A stretch of DNA of 13,161 nucleotides from RGIG1959 sp045637645. Lineage in GTDB: Bacteria; Bacillota; Clostridia; Oscillospirales; Acutalibacteraceae. Below are positions 5,893 to 12,543 of this stretch, piece after piece. Under the pieces are notes generated by a model. That model worked only from the letters and a program-made list of their open reading frames with translations. It made no database searches and was not told the origin of the DNA. Position numbers and translations under genes: made by a program. The stretch is from positions 1-13,161 of the forward strand of contig JAZTZV010000055.1 of the NCBI GenBank assembly GCA_045637645.1, given 5' to 3'. The stretch's first letter is position 1. Every line of letters starts with the position of its first letter.

Positions 5893-7188
5893 TTAATTGT
5901 TGCGATATTCGGTGCGGGCGAGATCAAATTTGATGGTGTTCATCTCGTTGCCGTCGGTGTCGCGAATGAACAACGTGCGGTTGATAAACTTGACCGCGTC
6001 AAAGAGTTCTTCGGAGGTTTCGGCGATAAGGGTGAAACGACCGAAATGCTGTCCGAGTGTGCCGATCGCGCTTTCGGCGACGGTGTCACCGACATGGTAG
6101 TATTGGATGAAATCCTGCAAGCAGGCAATCGCTTTGCATTCGTCCAAACCTTCGATCGTGCCGAGTGTACCCGCGTTGAGCGGAACGGTCAATTGCGCGC
6201 CGAACTTGCCGCCGCAACGCACATCAAGTTTTTGCTTTTCGTCATCGGTCAGCATCGGGCCGCCGAGCGCGAAACGCGCCATCATCTTCATGTCGTTGAT
6301 GCCCATGAGCGGGAAGGTGAATTTAAACAGCATGCCGCCGCTCAAACGATAGCCCATTTCGTGGAAGTAGATCTTACCTTGATAAGGGAGCGCTTGGAAG
6401 AACGCGGTACCGTTTTTGAGACCCATGCCCTTGAGCATATTGCGTACCGCTTGATCCATGTGCGCCATGTAATAATCCGCGTATTTCGAAGGGGTATAAG
6501 TAAAGTGGCTGATAAGGCTCTTGCGCTCGATCGGATCGGCGATGTAGGTGTCGATGAGCAGATACGGATATGCCTCGCCGTCGTCGAGAATATAACGCGC
6601 GCCGAACAGCTCGCCGCCGTTTTCAATGTATTTTTCAACCACAATGCGCTTACACTTGGAATAGCTCATCGCAAAGCGACATGCTTCGCGCAACGAGGAT
6701 TTGTCAAGACACACGCTGATGCCGTTGGAGCTCGAGCCGTCCACCGGCTTGACGATGACAGGGAAGTCCACCGCGTCGAGTTCTTCGTCGGTGGAGTTTT
6801 CGTCAACGTCGTATTTGCGGGGGCAATCGACGCCGTGATCGATGCAATATTGTTTGAATTCGTCCTTGTTCGCGCAACGGTCCCACAATTCCATCGTCGT
6901 GTAGCAGGGGAGTCCCGTTTCCTCGCACAAACGGATGAGGTTGCGAATGTTGAATTCGCTCGGGCCGCAGAACACACCGTCCACACCGCGTTCGGCGATC
7001 AACGCCTTGAGTCCGTCGAAATCGGTGGTGCTGACCATGGCGGTCTCGTCGGCGATCTCTTTGGCAACGCCGCCCTCGAGATAATCGGTCACAACGGTGT
7101 AAGCGCCCATCTCTTTGGCGTTTTTCACCAGATCCAGTGTGGCGGTACCGCCGCCTAAAACCAACAGTTTCTTGCCTTGTATATCCAT
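5893..7188 (-). CDS. ATP-grasp domain ligase (carbamoyl-phosphate-synthase/biotin-carboxylase-like)
   Basis: The protein is 431 residues from the chosen start. An N-terminal Rossmann-like pre-ATP-grasp domain (about 5-105, with LVLGGGT at 9-15) is followed by an ATP-grasp fold. That fold carries an ATP-binding lysine in VIVKP (144-148), a Gly/Ser-rich loop DGSSSNGIS (150-158), the VVEKYI strand, and a late metal-binding segment HEMGYRLSGG. Such enzymes join a carboxylate, via an acyl-phosphate, to an amine or thiol; homologues often sit in surface-polysaccharide or peptide-modification loci. The substrate cannot be read here. ATG 7188 was chosen because AAAGGAG lies 9 nt before it and the longer frame to 7263 runs over the promoter. 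It is transcribed alone, divergently from the next gene. Confidence 0.88.
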   Translation of the reverse strand: MDIQGKKLLVLGGGTATLDLVKNAKEMGAYTVVTDYLEGGVAKEIADETAMVSTTDFDGLKALIAERGVDGVFCGPSEFNIRNLIRLCEETGLPCYTTMELWDRCANKDEFKQYCIDHGVDCPRKYDVDENSTDEELDAVDFPVIVKPVDGSSSNGISVCLDKSSLREACRFAMSYSKCKRIVVEKYIENGGELFGARYILDDGEAYPYLLIDTYIADPIERKSLISHFTYTPSKYADYYMAHMDQAVRNMLKGMGLKNGTAFFQALPYQGKIYFHEMGYRLSGGMLFKFTFPLMGINDMKMMARFALGGPMLTDDEKQKLDVRCGGKFGAQLTVPLNAGTLGTIEGLDECKAIACLQDFIQYYHVGDTVAESAIGTLGQHFGRFTLIAETSEELFDAVKFINRTLFIRDTDGNEMNTIKFDLARTEYRNN

Positions 7189-7197
7189 GTGGGAAAG

Positions 7198-7204
7198 CTC
7201 CTTT
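7198..7204 (-). promoter_or_regulatory. Ribosome binding site fixing the ATP-grasp start
   Basis: AAAGGAG on the minus strand, 9 nt before ATG 7188. It excludes the 25-residue upstream extension. Confidence 0.8.
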
Positions 7205-7227
7205 CTTTGAATCAACAGGATATATAC

Positions 7228-7256
7228 AGTATAGCACAGGTCGTTTTTAAAAACAA
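7228..7256 (-). promoter_or_regulatory. Promoter of the ATP-grasp gene
   Basis: On the minus strand: TTGTTT (7256-7251), a 17-nt spacer, then TATACT (7233-7228), preceded by TGC to make an extended -10. An 11-bp palindrome TATACAGTATA (7223-7233) covers the -10. Confidence 0.8.
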
Positions 7257-7280
7257 GGGGCATTGTGGAAACGAAAAGAG

Positions 7281-7309
7281 TTGACTTGAAATTTCATATA
7301 AAGTATAAT
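7281..7309 (+). promoter_or_regulatory. Promoter of the unknown anchored-protein gene
   Basis: TTGACT (7281-7286), a 17-nt spacer and a perfect TATAAT (7304-7309). The -10 lies within a 15-bp palindrome, AAGTATA-A-TATACTT (7301-7315). The leader is about 45 nt. Confidence 0.85.
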
Positions 7310-7359
7310 ATACTTGTTGAGATGCAATCACACAATACGGCTATTTATGGTGATCAAGG

Positions 7360-7905
7360 ATGAAAAAAACAATCGTTTGGATAAGCGCTGTTTTGGCTTT
7401 GGTATTTTTGATAGAATCGGTGGCAGGAGCGGTTTTGATCGTTTCCTATCACCAAGACAAACAAGACGAGGATTTTTCCTTTATGTATGTGGAACCTGTT
7501 TACCGTCTGTTAAAATTATCCGACTATGATGCGGCGTTCGAGGCGTATCGTGACAGTGGTGTGCTGTATTTGGATATCAGCGGTATCACGCAAACCGATT
7601 GCGGTTATTTGATTTCGCAAATAGCGTATTTTGCCGAGCAATACGGGCTTACTGTGGATTCTTGTTCACGGAATGAAGCAATTGAAAAAGGATATTTGCG
7701 AACGGATCCGTCCGATCCGGACGGAATGCCGATCGTCCAAAATTGTGTTTGGATCATCTTGAACGATCGGATGGATGAGGACGGTATGGTCAAGGCGGAT
7801 TTTTGCTTGTATGCCGGAGATCGAGCGGCATATTATGGTGAAATGACACTCACAAAGAAAGACGGCCGTTGGAGTATAAGCGACGTACGCGGCGGTTTAT
7901 CATAA
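7360..7905 (+). CDS. Unknown small exported or membrane-anchored protein
   Basis: I do not recognise this 181-residue protein. It starts MKKT and has a single hydrophobic segment (about 5-30), which is either a signal peptide or an N-terminal anchor. No lipobox Cys is visible. The rest is acidic and soluble, with aromatic-rich stretches and a C-terminal TLTKKDGRWSISDV segment that resembles the closing strands of many small NTF2/cystatin-like secreted domains; this similarity is only impressionistic. The predicted mature part should lie outside the cytoplasm. It has its own strong promoter and a terminator, so it is monocistronic. The ribosome site is poor: GGTGAT lies 5 nt before the ATG and AAGG directly abuts it, so translation may be modest. 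Divergence from the ATP-grasp gene is its only functional context. Confidence 0.75.
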   Translation: MKKTIVWISAVLALVFLIESVAGAVLIVSYHQDKQDEDFSFMYVEPVYRLLKLSDYDAAFEAYRDSGVLYLDISGITQTDCGYLISQIAYFAEQYGLTVDSCSRNEAIEKGYLRTDPSDPDGMPIVQNCVWIILNDRMDEDGMVKADFCLYAGDRAAYYGEMTLTKKDGRWSISDVRGGLS

Positions 7906-7937
7906 AGAGTAATGTTATATAGTTGCGGAAACATATT

Positions 7938-8000
7938 ACACACTCATGATTGCAAAACGGATGTGCGGCTTTGTGATGATGAGTGTGTTTTGTTGTTTTG
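7938..8000 (+). terminator. Terminator after the unknown anchored-protein gene
   Basis: A perfect 10-bp stem (ACACACTCAT, 7938-7947, with ATGAGTGTGT, 7979-7988) encloses a 31-nt loop that can fold further (GCAAA with TTTGT). The T-rich TTTGTTGTTTTG follows. It is 33 nt past the stop. Confidence 0.75.
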
Positions 8001-8012
8001 TGAAAAGTGTTC

Positions 8013-8041
8013 TTGCTTTTTTTGTCGAAATGGTCTATAAT
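8013..8041 (+). promoter_or_regulatory. Promoter of the glycosyltransferase/transporter operon
   Basis: TTGCTT (8013-8018), a 17-nt spacer and a perfect TATAAT (8036-8041). The short leader carries AAGGAGG (8064-8070). Confidence 0.8.
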
Positions 8042-8079
8042 AAGATGATGTACGTGTATTATGAAGGAGGACGACTATT

Positions 8080-9030
8080 GTGTTGATTTCCGTTGCTATT
8101 CCGTGCTACAAATCCGAAAAAACCATCGAGAGCGTCGTCAACGAGATCCGTGACACGATCACCAAGGACGGCCGCTACGATTATCAAATCATTCTTGTCA
8201 ATGATTACCCGTTTGACAACACCTTCTCAGTCATCGAGCGTCTTTGCGCGGAGGATCCCAAAATTGTGGGCGTCAACCTGTCGCGCAACTTCGGTCAAAC
8301 GTCGGCAAAATTGGCGGCGCTGACCTATGTCAAGGGCGACGTGCTGGTGTATATGGACGACGACGGTCAGCACCCCGCCGAAGGCATCATTCCGCTTGCG
8401 GAAAAGGTGCTCGAGGGCTACGACGTGGTGTATGCCTATTTCAAAAATAAGCAACACAGCCTGTTCAAACGCATCACCAGCAAACTCAACGCCAAAATGT
8501 CCGAACTCAACGGCACGCGTGTCAAGGGTGTGCACGTCTCGAGCTTTTATGCCATCAGCCGCTTTGCGGTCGATGCCTACGAAGGCTACAACAGTCCGTT
8601 CCCCTCGATGATGGGTTACCTCAACACCATGATCGGCAAAACGACCGAAATCGAAATGCCGCACCGTGCGCGCATGGCGGGCCATTCGAACTATTCGCTG
8701 GACAAACTGTTGAAACTGTGGCTCAACGGTTTTACCAACTTCTCGACAAAGCCTCTGCGCTTCATCGCGTTTACGGGCATCGCGTTTGCGATTCTCGGCT
8801 TCCTCGGTGGTTTGGGCGTTGTGATCACAAAAGTAACGATGATGATCCTCGGTCAAAATATGGAGGCAGGCTATGCATCCATCATGGCGACCTTGCTGTT
8901 CATCGGCGGTTTGATCTTGCTTGCTCTCGGCTTCATCGGTGAATACATCGGCCGCATTTACATGACGCTGAGCAACCTGCAACAATACCGTGTGCGTGAA
9001 GTGATCAACGCCCCGACTACGGATAAATGA
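8080..9030 (+). CDS. GT2-family polyprenyl-phosphate glycosyltransferase (DPM1/GtrB/ArnC-like)
   Basis: The protein has 316 residues. An N-terminal GT-A fold starts VAIPCYKSE (5-13) and contains the family block LSRNFGQ (67-73), the metal/nucleotide site DDDGQHP (93-99), and RMAGHSNYSL (198-207). It is followed by two C-terminal membrane helices (about 227-250 and 265-288). This layout is that of enzymes loading a sugar from a nucleotide donor onto undecaprenyl phosphate on the inner membrane face. The usual early VDDGS motif is replaced by VNDYPFDNT (40-48), which may reflect donor choice. Translation starts at GTG 8080, 9 nt after AAGGAGG. It leads an operon with two small transporters that could flip its product. 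Donor sugar and final acceptor are unknown. Confidence 0.92.
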   Translation: MLISVAIPCYKSEKTIESVVNEIRDTITKDGRYDYQIILVNDYPFDNTFSVIERLCAEDPKIVGVNLSRNFGQTSAKLAALTYVKGDVLVYMDDDGQHPAEGIIPLAEKVLEGYDVVYAYFKNKQHSLFKRITSKLNAKMSELNGTRVKGVHVSSFYAISRFAVDAYEGYNSPFPSMMGYLNTMIGKTTEIEMPHRARMAGHSNYSLDKLLKLWLNGFTNFSTKPLRFIAFTGIAFAILGFLGGLGVVITKVTMMILGQNMEAGYASIMATLLFIGGLILLALGFIGEYIGRIYMTLSNLQQYRVREVINAPTTDK

Positions 9031-9049
9031 AGCGAAAAGGAACATCGGT

Positions 9050-9418
9050 ATGAAGAAGAAATTAGCATTTGACCCGAAGTGGTTCATGATCTTGCACCTT
9101 CTCATCGCGTTCAACTCGCTGGGCGGTGTGCTGTCGAAAACCGCGTCGATCGTAGAGGGTGAATTCGGCATGATCTCCTTGCCGTTCATCGGCGTGTATG
9201 CGGCGGAGATCTTTGTGCTGTTCACCTACGCCATTGTGTGGCAACAGATCCTCAAACACATTCCGTTGACGACCGCGTTTTGCAACAAATCGGTCGGTAT
9301 GATTTGGACAACGATGTGGGGCGTGTTCTTGTTCCATGAGGAAATTACTCCTGTCATGATTCTCGGCGCCGCGATCGTGCTTGTCGGCGTGTTATTGGTG
9401 GTGATGTCGCGTGAATAG
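9050..9418 (+). CDS. Small EamA/SMR-type membrane protein, putative lipid-sugar flippase subunit
   Basis: This 122-residue protein consists of a short basic N-terminus (MKKK) and four membrane helices (about 11-32, 40-67, 71-95, 97-119). Its size and layout are those of a half-DMT or SMR-type transporter. TM3-TM4 contain the conserved W-G-V-F-L-F-H-E-E followed by a Gly/Val-rich last helix. It lies 19 nt after the glycosyltransferase with an AAAGGA site, and its end overlaps the next gene by 8 nt. By analogy with the ArnE/ArnF pair that translocates undecaprenyl-phosphate-aminoarabinose, it probably forms a heterodimer with the next product and flips a lipid-linked sugar. That function is inferred from context; a small-molecule exporter cannot be excluded. 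Confidence 0.8.
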   Translation: MKKKLAFDPKWFMILHLLIAFNSLGGVLSKTASIVEGEFGMISLPFIGVYAAEIFVLFTYAIVWQQILKHIPLTTAFCNKSVGMIWTTMWGVFLFHEEITPVMILGAAIVLVGVLLVVMSRE

Positions 9419-9932
9419 TTTCTGGTTTTATGTCGGGCTGTACATCAGCGGCGTGTTCATTTCCGCCGTTGCGCAAATGATGCTCAAAAAGAGCAGTACG
9501 AAAAAAGCGGTTTATAACGCGTTCACGTTGGCGGAAAAATGGTTCCCGAAGCCGTATGCACGCTTTGAAAACAGCAAAAATAAAATTGCCGCTCTCGTGA
9601 AGAAGTACAAAAAATTGCTGGCGGAATATCTCAATCCCTTCACGATACTGGCATACACGATTTTCATTGTGGCGACCTTTTTGACGATCTTCTCGTACAA
9701 AGAAGTGCCGCTGTCGATGGCGCCGATTCTGGGTGCAACGGAATATTTCTTTGTCGCCGCCCTCAGCCGCATTTTCCTCAAGGAAAAGCTGACGCTCAAA
9801 AAAGCGATCGGCTTGGCGGTGATCGTGCTTGGCATCTTGGTCTATTCGTCCGAAAAAATCTTCATCGGTCTCTGCTGCGGCAGTGATGCGGCGAGCAGTT
9901 TGTTGACGATTGCCGTCCAATCGATGTTGTAA
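9411..9932 (+). CDS. EamA/ArnF-like membrane protein with inserted basic loop, putative flippase partner
   Basis: The protein has 173 residues. TM1 (about 3-24) contains AQMMLKKS, typical of SMR/EamA half-transporters. A charged, Lys-rich cytoplasmic insertion follows (about 27-72), then three helices (about 74-98, 101-122, 131-150) with the family-like LGATEYFFVAALSRIFLKE block. A 27-residue tail with a Cys-Cys pair follows; its mild hydrophobicity is unlike the standard family. It starts at GTG 9411, overlapping the previous gene's stop by 8 nt, so the two are translationally coupled and probably assemble as a heterodimer. The insertion and tail make it longer than a usual 110-130-residue half-transporter. 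The flippase role is inferred from the preceding polyprenyl-phosphate glycosyltransferase. Confidence 0.8.
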   Translation: MNSFWFYVGLYISGVFISAVAQMMLKKSSTKKAVYNAFTLAEKWFPKPYARFENSKNKIAALVKKYKKLLAEYLNPFTILAYTIFIVATFLTIFSYKEVPLSMAPILGATEYFFVAALSRIFLKEKLTLKKAIGLAVIVLGILVYSSEKIFIGLCCGSDAASSLLTIAVQSML

Positions 9933-9985
9933 CAAAAAACAGCTGTCACAACTCCCGTATTGCGGAGCGGTGACAGCTGTTTTGT
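9933..9985. terminator. Bidirectional terminator between the transporter operon and the LysR gene
   Basis: A perfect 14-bp stem (AAAACAGCTGTCAC, 9936-9949, with GTGACAGCTGTTTT, 9970-9983) encloses a loop that holds a further CTCC/GGAG pair. The A-rich left and T-rich right flanks suit both the + strand operon ending at 9932 and the minus-strand gene ending at 10008. Confidence 0.9.
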
Positions 9986-10007
9986 TTAGAATACAAGAGG
10001 AGGGGCA

Positions 10008-10910
10008 TCATACGGATGCGGGATCGGCTTCCGTCAACAATTGCACAGCGTATTGCGCCGCTTGCGATAAGGCTTGATCGCGACGGGTCACCACAACGGG
10101 ATGACGCATATACGGCGCTTTTTCAATATCCAATATCCGCAAATCGTCGCTCGGCATTTGCGACACAAACGGATAGGGCAACACGGTTGCGGCGACTTGT
10201 GCGCGTGCGAGGGTGTAAAGTGTCATGAGATTGACGGCTTCGACGGCGATCGTCGGCGTGAAGTTCGCGCGGGCGCACAGCTTGTCAAACAGTTGACGCA
10301 TCTCCTGCGTCGCACCGACCACCGCAAACGGAAGTTCGCGACAATCCTCCATGGATACATGAGATGCGGTCGGGTCGGGGAGCTTGTCGGCAAGCGCCTT
10401 GGGGACGATCAGCACCAAACGATCGGTGGCAAGCGGATGCACGTCGAGCACCGAGTCGTCGACGGGAAGGTTCACGATCGCGAAATCGAATTTGCCTTCC
10501 GCCGCGTCGCGTCGAACAAGATCGCTCCCTTCTTCATGCAGGCGGATTTGGATGCCGGGGAATTTGTCGCGCACGCGACGCAGGACATCGGCGATCAGAT
10601 AACTGCTGCGAAACGGCGTGATGCCGATGTTGAGCGTACCCGCTTCACCCGATTTGAAACGTTCCATTGAACGCATCAGTTGGTTTTCTTTGTACAAAAG
10701 CGCTTCCGCCTCGGCAATGAAGTGCTCGCCGGCGGGTGTGAGTGCCAGCGGTGTCGTGTTGCGATCGAACAATTTGACACCAAGCTCGTTTTCAAGCGCT
10801 AAAATTTGTTTGCTCAATGCGGGTTGGGAAATGTTCAGTTTTTCCGCAACTTGCGAAAAATTGCGAGTTTTCGAGAGCAACACCGCGTATTGCCATTGAC
10901 GGGAATTCAC
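10008..10910 (-). CDS. LysR-family transcriptional regulator
   Basis: The protein is 300 residues, the usual LysR length. It has an N-terminal winged helix-turn-helix (about 1-60) with FSQVAEKLNISQPALSKQI (about 18-36) and ENELGVKLFDR, a linker helix, and a periplasmic-binding-protein-like effector domain (about 90-295). GTG 10910 was chosen because AGGAG lies 7 nt before it and the LysR domain starts right there. The longer ATG frame to 11012 adds 34 non-family residues and crosses the regulatory region. It diverges from the TRAP permease gene, the classical layout for a LysR protein controlling its neighbour in response to the transported compound or a derivative. The effector is unknown. 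Confidence 0.93.
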   Translation of the reverse strand: MNSRQWQYAVLLSKTRNFSQVAEKLNISQPALSKQILALENELGVKLFDRNTTPLALTPAGEHFIAEAEALLYKENQLMRSMERFKSGEAGTLNIGITPFRSSYLIADVLRRVRDKFPGIQIRLHEEGSDLVRRDAAEGKFDFAIVNLPVDDSVLDVHPLATDRLVLIVPKALADKLPDPTASHVSMEDCRELPFAVVGATQEMRQLFDKLCARANFTPTIAVEAVNLMTLYTLARAQVAATVLPYPFVSQMPSDDLRILDIEKAPYMRHPVVVTRRDQALSQAAQYAVQLLTEADPASV

Positions 10911-10917
10911 AAAACCA

Positions 10918-10922
10918 CTCCT
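10918..10922 (-). promoter_or_regulatory. Ribosome binding site for the GTG start of the LysR gene
   Basis: AGGAG on the minus strand, 7 nt before GTG 10910. Its outer two bases fall within the 26-bp palindrome 10921-10946. Confidence 0.75.
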
Positions 10923-10946
10923 ACATATAACCTTTATTATATGTAG
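10921..10946. promoter_or_regulatory. 26-bp perfect palindrome, probable LysR operator or leader hairpin
   Basis: The 10-bp arms CTACATATAA and TTATATGTAG are exact inverted repeats around CCTTTA. The motif lies in the divergent regulatory region, holds a TATAAT on the minus strand (10941-10936), and touches the LysR gene's ribosome site. LysR proteins are known to bind AT-rich dyads of the T-N11-A type and often repress their own gene. As RNA it could also fold over the ribosome site. Confidence 0.7.
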
Positions 10947-10993
10947 TGTATATCTAAAATGGAAAAAACGCAAGTGTTTTTTGAAAAAAGGGA

Positions 10994-11022
10994 TTGACAA
11001 AACAGGAAACACTATGTATAAT
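10994..11022 (+). promoter_or_regulatory. Consensus promoter of the TRAP permease operon
   Basis: TTGACA (10994-10999), a 17-nt spacer and TATAAT (11017-11022) are a full match to the housekeeping sigma-factor consensus. ATAATAAC is repeated at 11018-11025 and 11032-11039. Confidence 0.9.
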
Positions 11023-11038
11023 AACCAATAGATAATAA

Positions 11039-11064
11039 CTGCTATAACTTAAAAAGAATAGCAG
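11039..11064 (+). other. Leader hairpin before the TRAP permease gene
   Basis: CTGCTAT (11039-11045) pairs with ATAGCAG (11058-11064) over a 12-nt A-rich loop. It sits just downstream of the predicted transcription start and 5 nt before the AAAGG ribosome site. It has no terminator-like T run. Confidence 0.4.
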
Positions 11065-11084
11065 AACAGAAAGGTTGTGAGGAT

Positions 11085-12533
11085 ATGACAGCGTTGATCT
11101 ATTTGGGAATCATGCTGGCGGTGATTCTCGTATGGTTCATGGCGCTCAAGCGCCCTGTGTATGAAGCGGTGCTGGTCAGCTTCATCGTGTTGATTTTATC
11201 GGTTGGTTTTGTGACTCCGGAGAAAATTTTTTCGGCTGATGCGCAAAAAGCGTTTGAAGCTGCCGGTACATCTCCTACGTATTGGGAATATCTTCGTGAA
11301 TTGCCTCCCGCTTTGTGGAGCTGGATTGAGAAAGCGTTGTCCACCTCGCTTCTCTATTCGATGGTTGCGTTTGTCGCGATGTCGATTGTGCTGACGAAAA
11401 CGAAAGTGGTCGACAGCTGCATCGCCGTCATTCTCTCGCTCATCGGTCGCGTCACGGGCGGTGCGGGCTACACGGCGGTTATCGCCAGCGCGTTCATGGG
11501 CGCGTTGTCCGGCTCCGGTCCCGGCAACGTGATGGCGACGGGGGCGCTCACCATCCCCGCAATGAAGCGTTCGGGCTTCCCCGCACACCTCGCGGCGAAC
11601 ATCGAAAGCAACGCGAGCTACATGGGCAACATGATCCCGCCGTCTGCGAACATCGTCGCGGCACTCGGTGCCTACATGGCGTTCGCTCCCAACTCGGAGA
11701 TCACCGACGGACAATTCTGGATCGTGCTATGGGGCATTGCAATTTGGTTCATCGCCCAACGTTTGATCATGGTATGGGCATTTTGTAAATATTACAAGGT
11801 CAAGCCGATGGCGAAAGAGGAACTCCCCAACTTGAAAGAAACGCTCAAAGCGGGCTGGCAAGGCTTGCTTCTGCCTGTGATCATCCTGTTACCTTTTGTT
11901 CTCGATTTCATGTTCAAGGAAACGTTTTTCACCGATCGCTTGGGTGCGGCGGGTGCCAAGGCGTTGTCGAGCGCGATCTTGCTGTTCATTGGTGGCTTGT
12001 CGACGATGTACACCTGTTTGATCGCAAAGGATAAGAAAACCGTGACGATTCCGAGCTTGGCGGACATGTTTGCTAAAGGCGTCAAAACGATTGCTCCCAC
12101 GATCGCCGTTTGCATCTTCGGTTATATGATCGGCGCGTTGTTTGCCGATCTCGGTGTGGCGGAAGGCATGAAAGATGTTGTCCAAAGCTGGAACTTCGGT
12201 CAATTCGGCACGGTGTTTGCGGTGTGCTTGATCACCTGCTTCATGGGCATGGTGATTCCCGGTTCGTCGCTGGTGGTTATTTTCGGTAGTTCGTTCATTT
12301 CGATCTTGGCGGCGGTCGGTTGCAACCCACTCTTGGTGGCGGCGATGCTTCCTTGCATCTGCGGTGTGATGTGCGGCATCACCCCGCCTCTCGGACTCGG
12401 TATGTACGCGGGCATGACGATCGCGGAGTCCGATTTCAGCAAAACCTTTAAAAACAATTTGTGGTGGGTCGGCGCACAGTTTATTATGCAAGTCGTTGTG
12501 CTGATGGGCTGGCTTCCCATTTTCGGTCTGTAA
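11085..12533 (+). CDS. TRAP-type transporter large permease subunit (DctM superfamily)
   Basis: This 482-residue multi-helix protein is longer than typical DctM proteins (about 425-430). The family signature is clear: GALSGSGPGNVMATG (139-153), TIPAMKRSGF (156-165) and IESNASYMGNMIPPS (173-187), with a related second-half repeat near GMVIPGSSLVVIFGS and CGITPPLGLG. A soluble insertion at about 43-80 separates the first helices. TRAP permeases import organic acids driven by a sodium or proton gradient, normally with a DctQ subunit and a DctP binding protein. Neither is recognisable here; the next gene encodes a different 2-helix protein. AAAGG lies 10 nt before ATG 11085 (GAGG is too close). 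The divergent LysR gene and consensus promoter suggest effector-controlled expression. The substrate is unknown. Confidence 0.85.
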   Translation: MTALIYLGIMLAVILVWFMALKRPVYEAVLVSFIVLILSVGFVTPEKIFSADAQKAFEAAGTSPTYWEYLRELPPALWSWIEKALSTSLLYSMVAFVAMSIVLTKTKVVDSCIAVILSLIGRVTGGAGYTAVIASAFMGALSGSGPGNVMATGALTIPAMKRSGFPAHLAANIESNASYMGNMIPPSANIVAALGAYMAFAPNSEITDGQFWIVLWGIAIWFIAQRLIMVWAFCKYYKVKPMAKEELPNLKETLKAGWQGLLLPVIILLPFVLDFMFKETFFTDRLGAAGAKALSSAILLFIGGLSTMYTCLIAKDKKTVTIPSLADMFAKGVKTIAPTIAVCIFGYMIGALFADLGVAEGMKDVVQSWNFGQFGTVFAVCLITCFMGMVIPGSSLVVIFGSSFISILAAVGCNPLLVAAMLPCICGVMCGITPPLGLGMYAGMTIAESDFSKTFKNNLWWVGAQFIMQVVVLMGWLPIFGL

Positions 12534-12543
12534 AGGAGGGGTC

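Noticed and set aside
6046..7158. A 370-codon open frame on the plus strand
   Set aside because: It is antisense to the ATP-grasp gene, with no ribosome site or family motif and a composition typical of a mirror frame.
7189..7263. N-terminal extension of the ATP-grasp protein from ATG 7263
   Set aside because: It would lie across the -35/-10 promoter at 7228-7256; AAAGGAG supports ATG 7188.
8227..9225. A 332-codon open frame on the minus strand
   Set aside because: It is antisense to the glycosyltransferase and first flippase-like gene, and is His/Arg-rich with no recognisable domain.
10911..11012. N-terminal extension of the LysR protein from ATG 11012
   Set aside because: The added residues are not part of the family fold and cross the palindrome and the divergent promoter; GTG 10910 has its own AGGAG.
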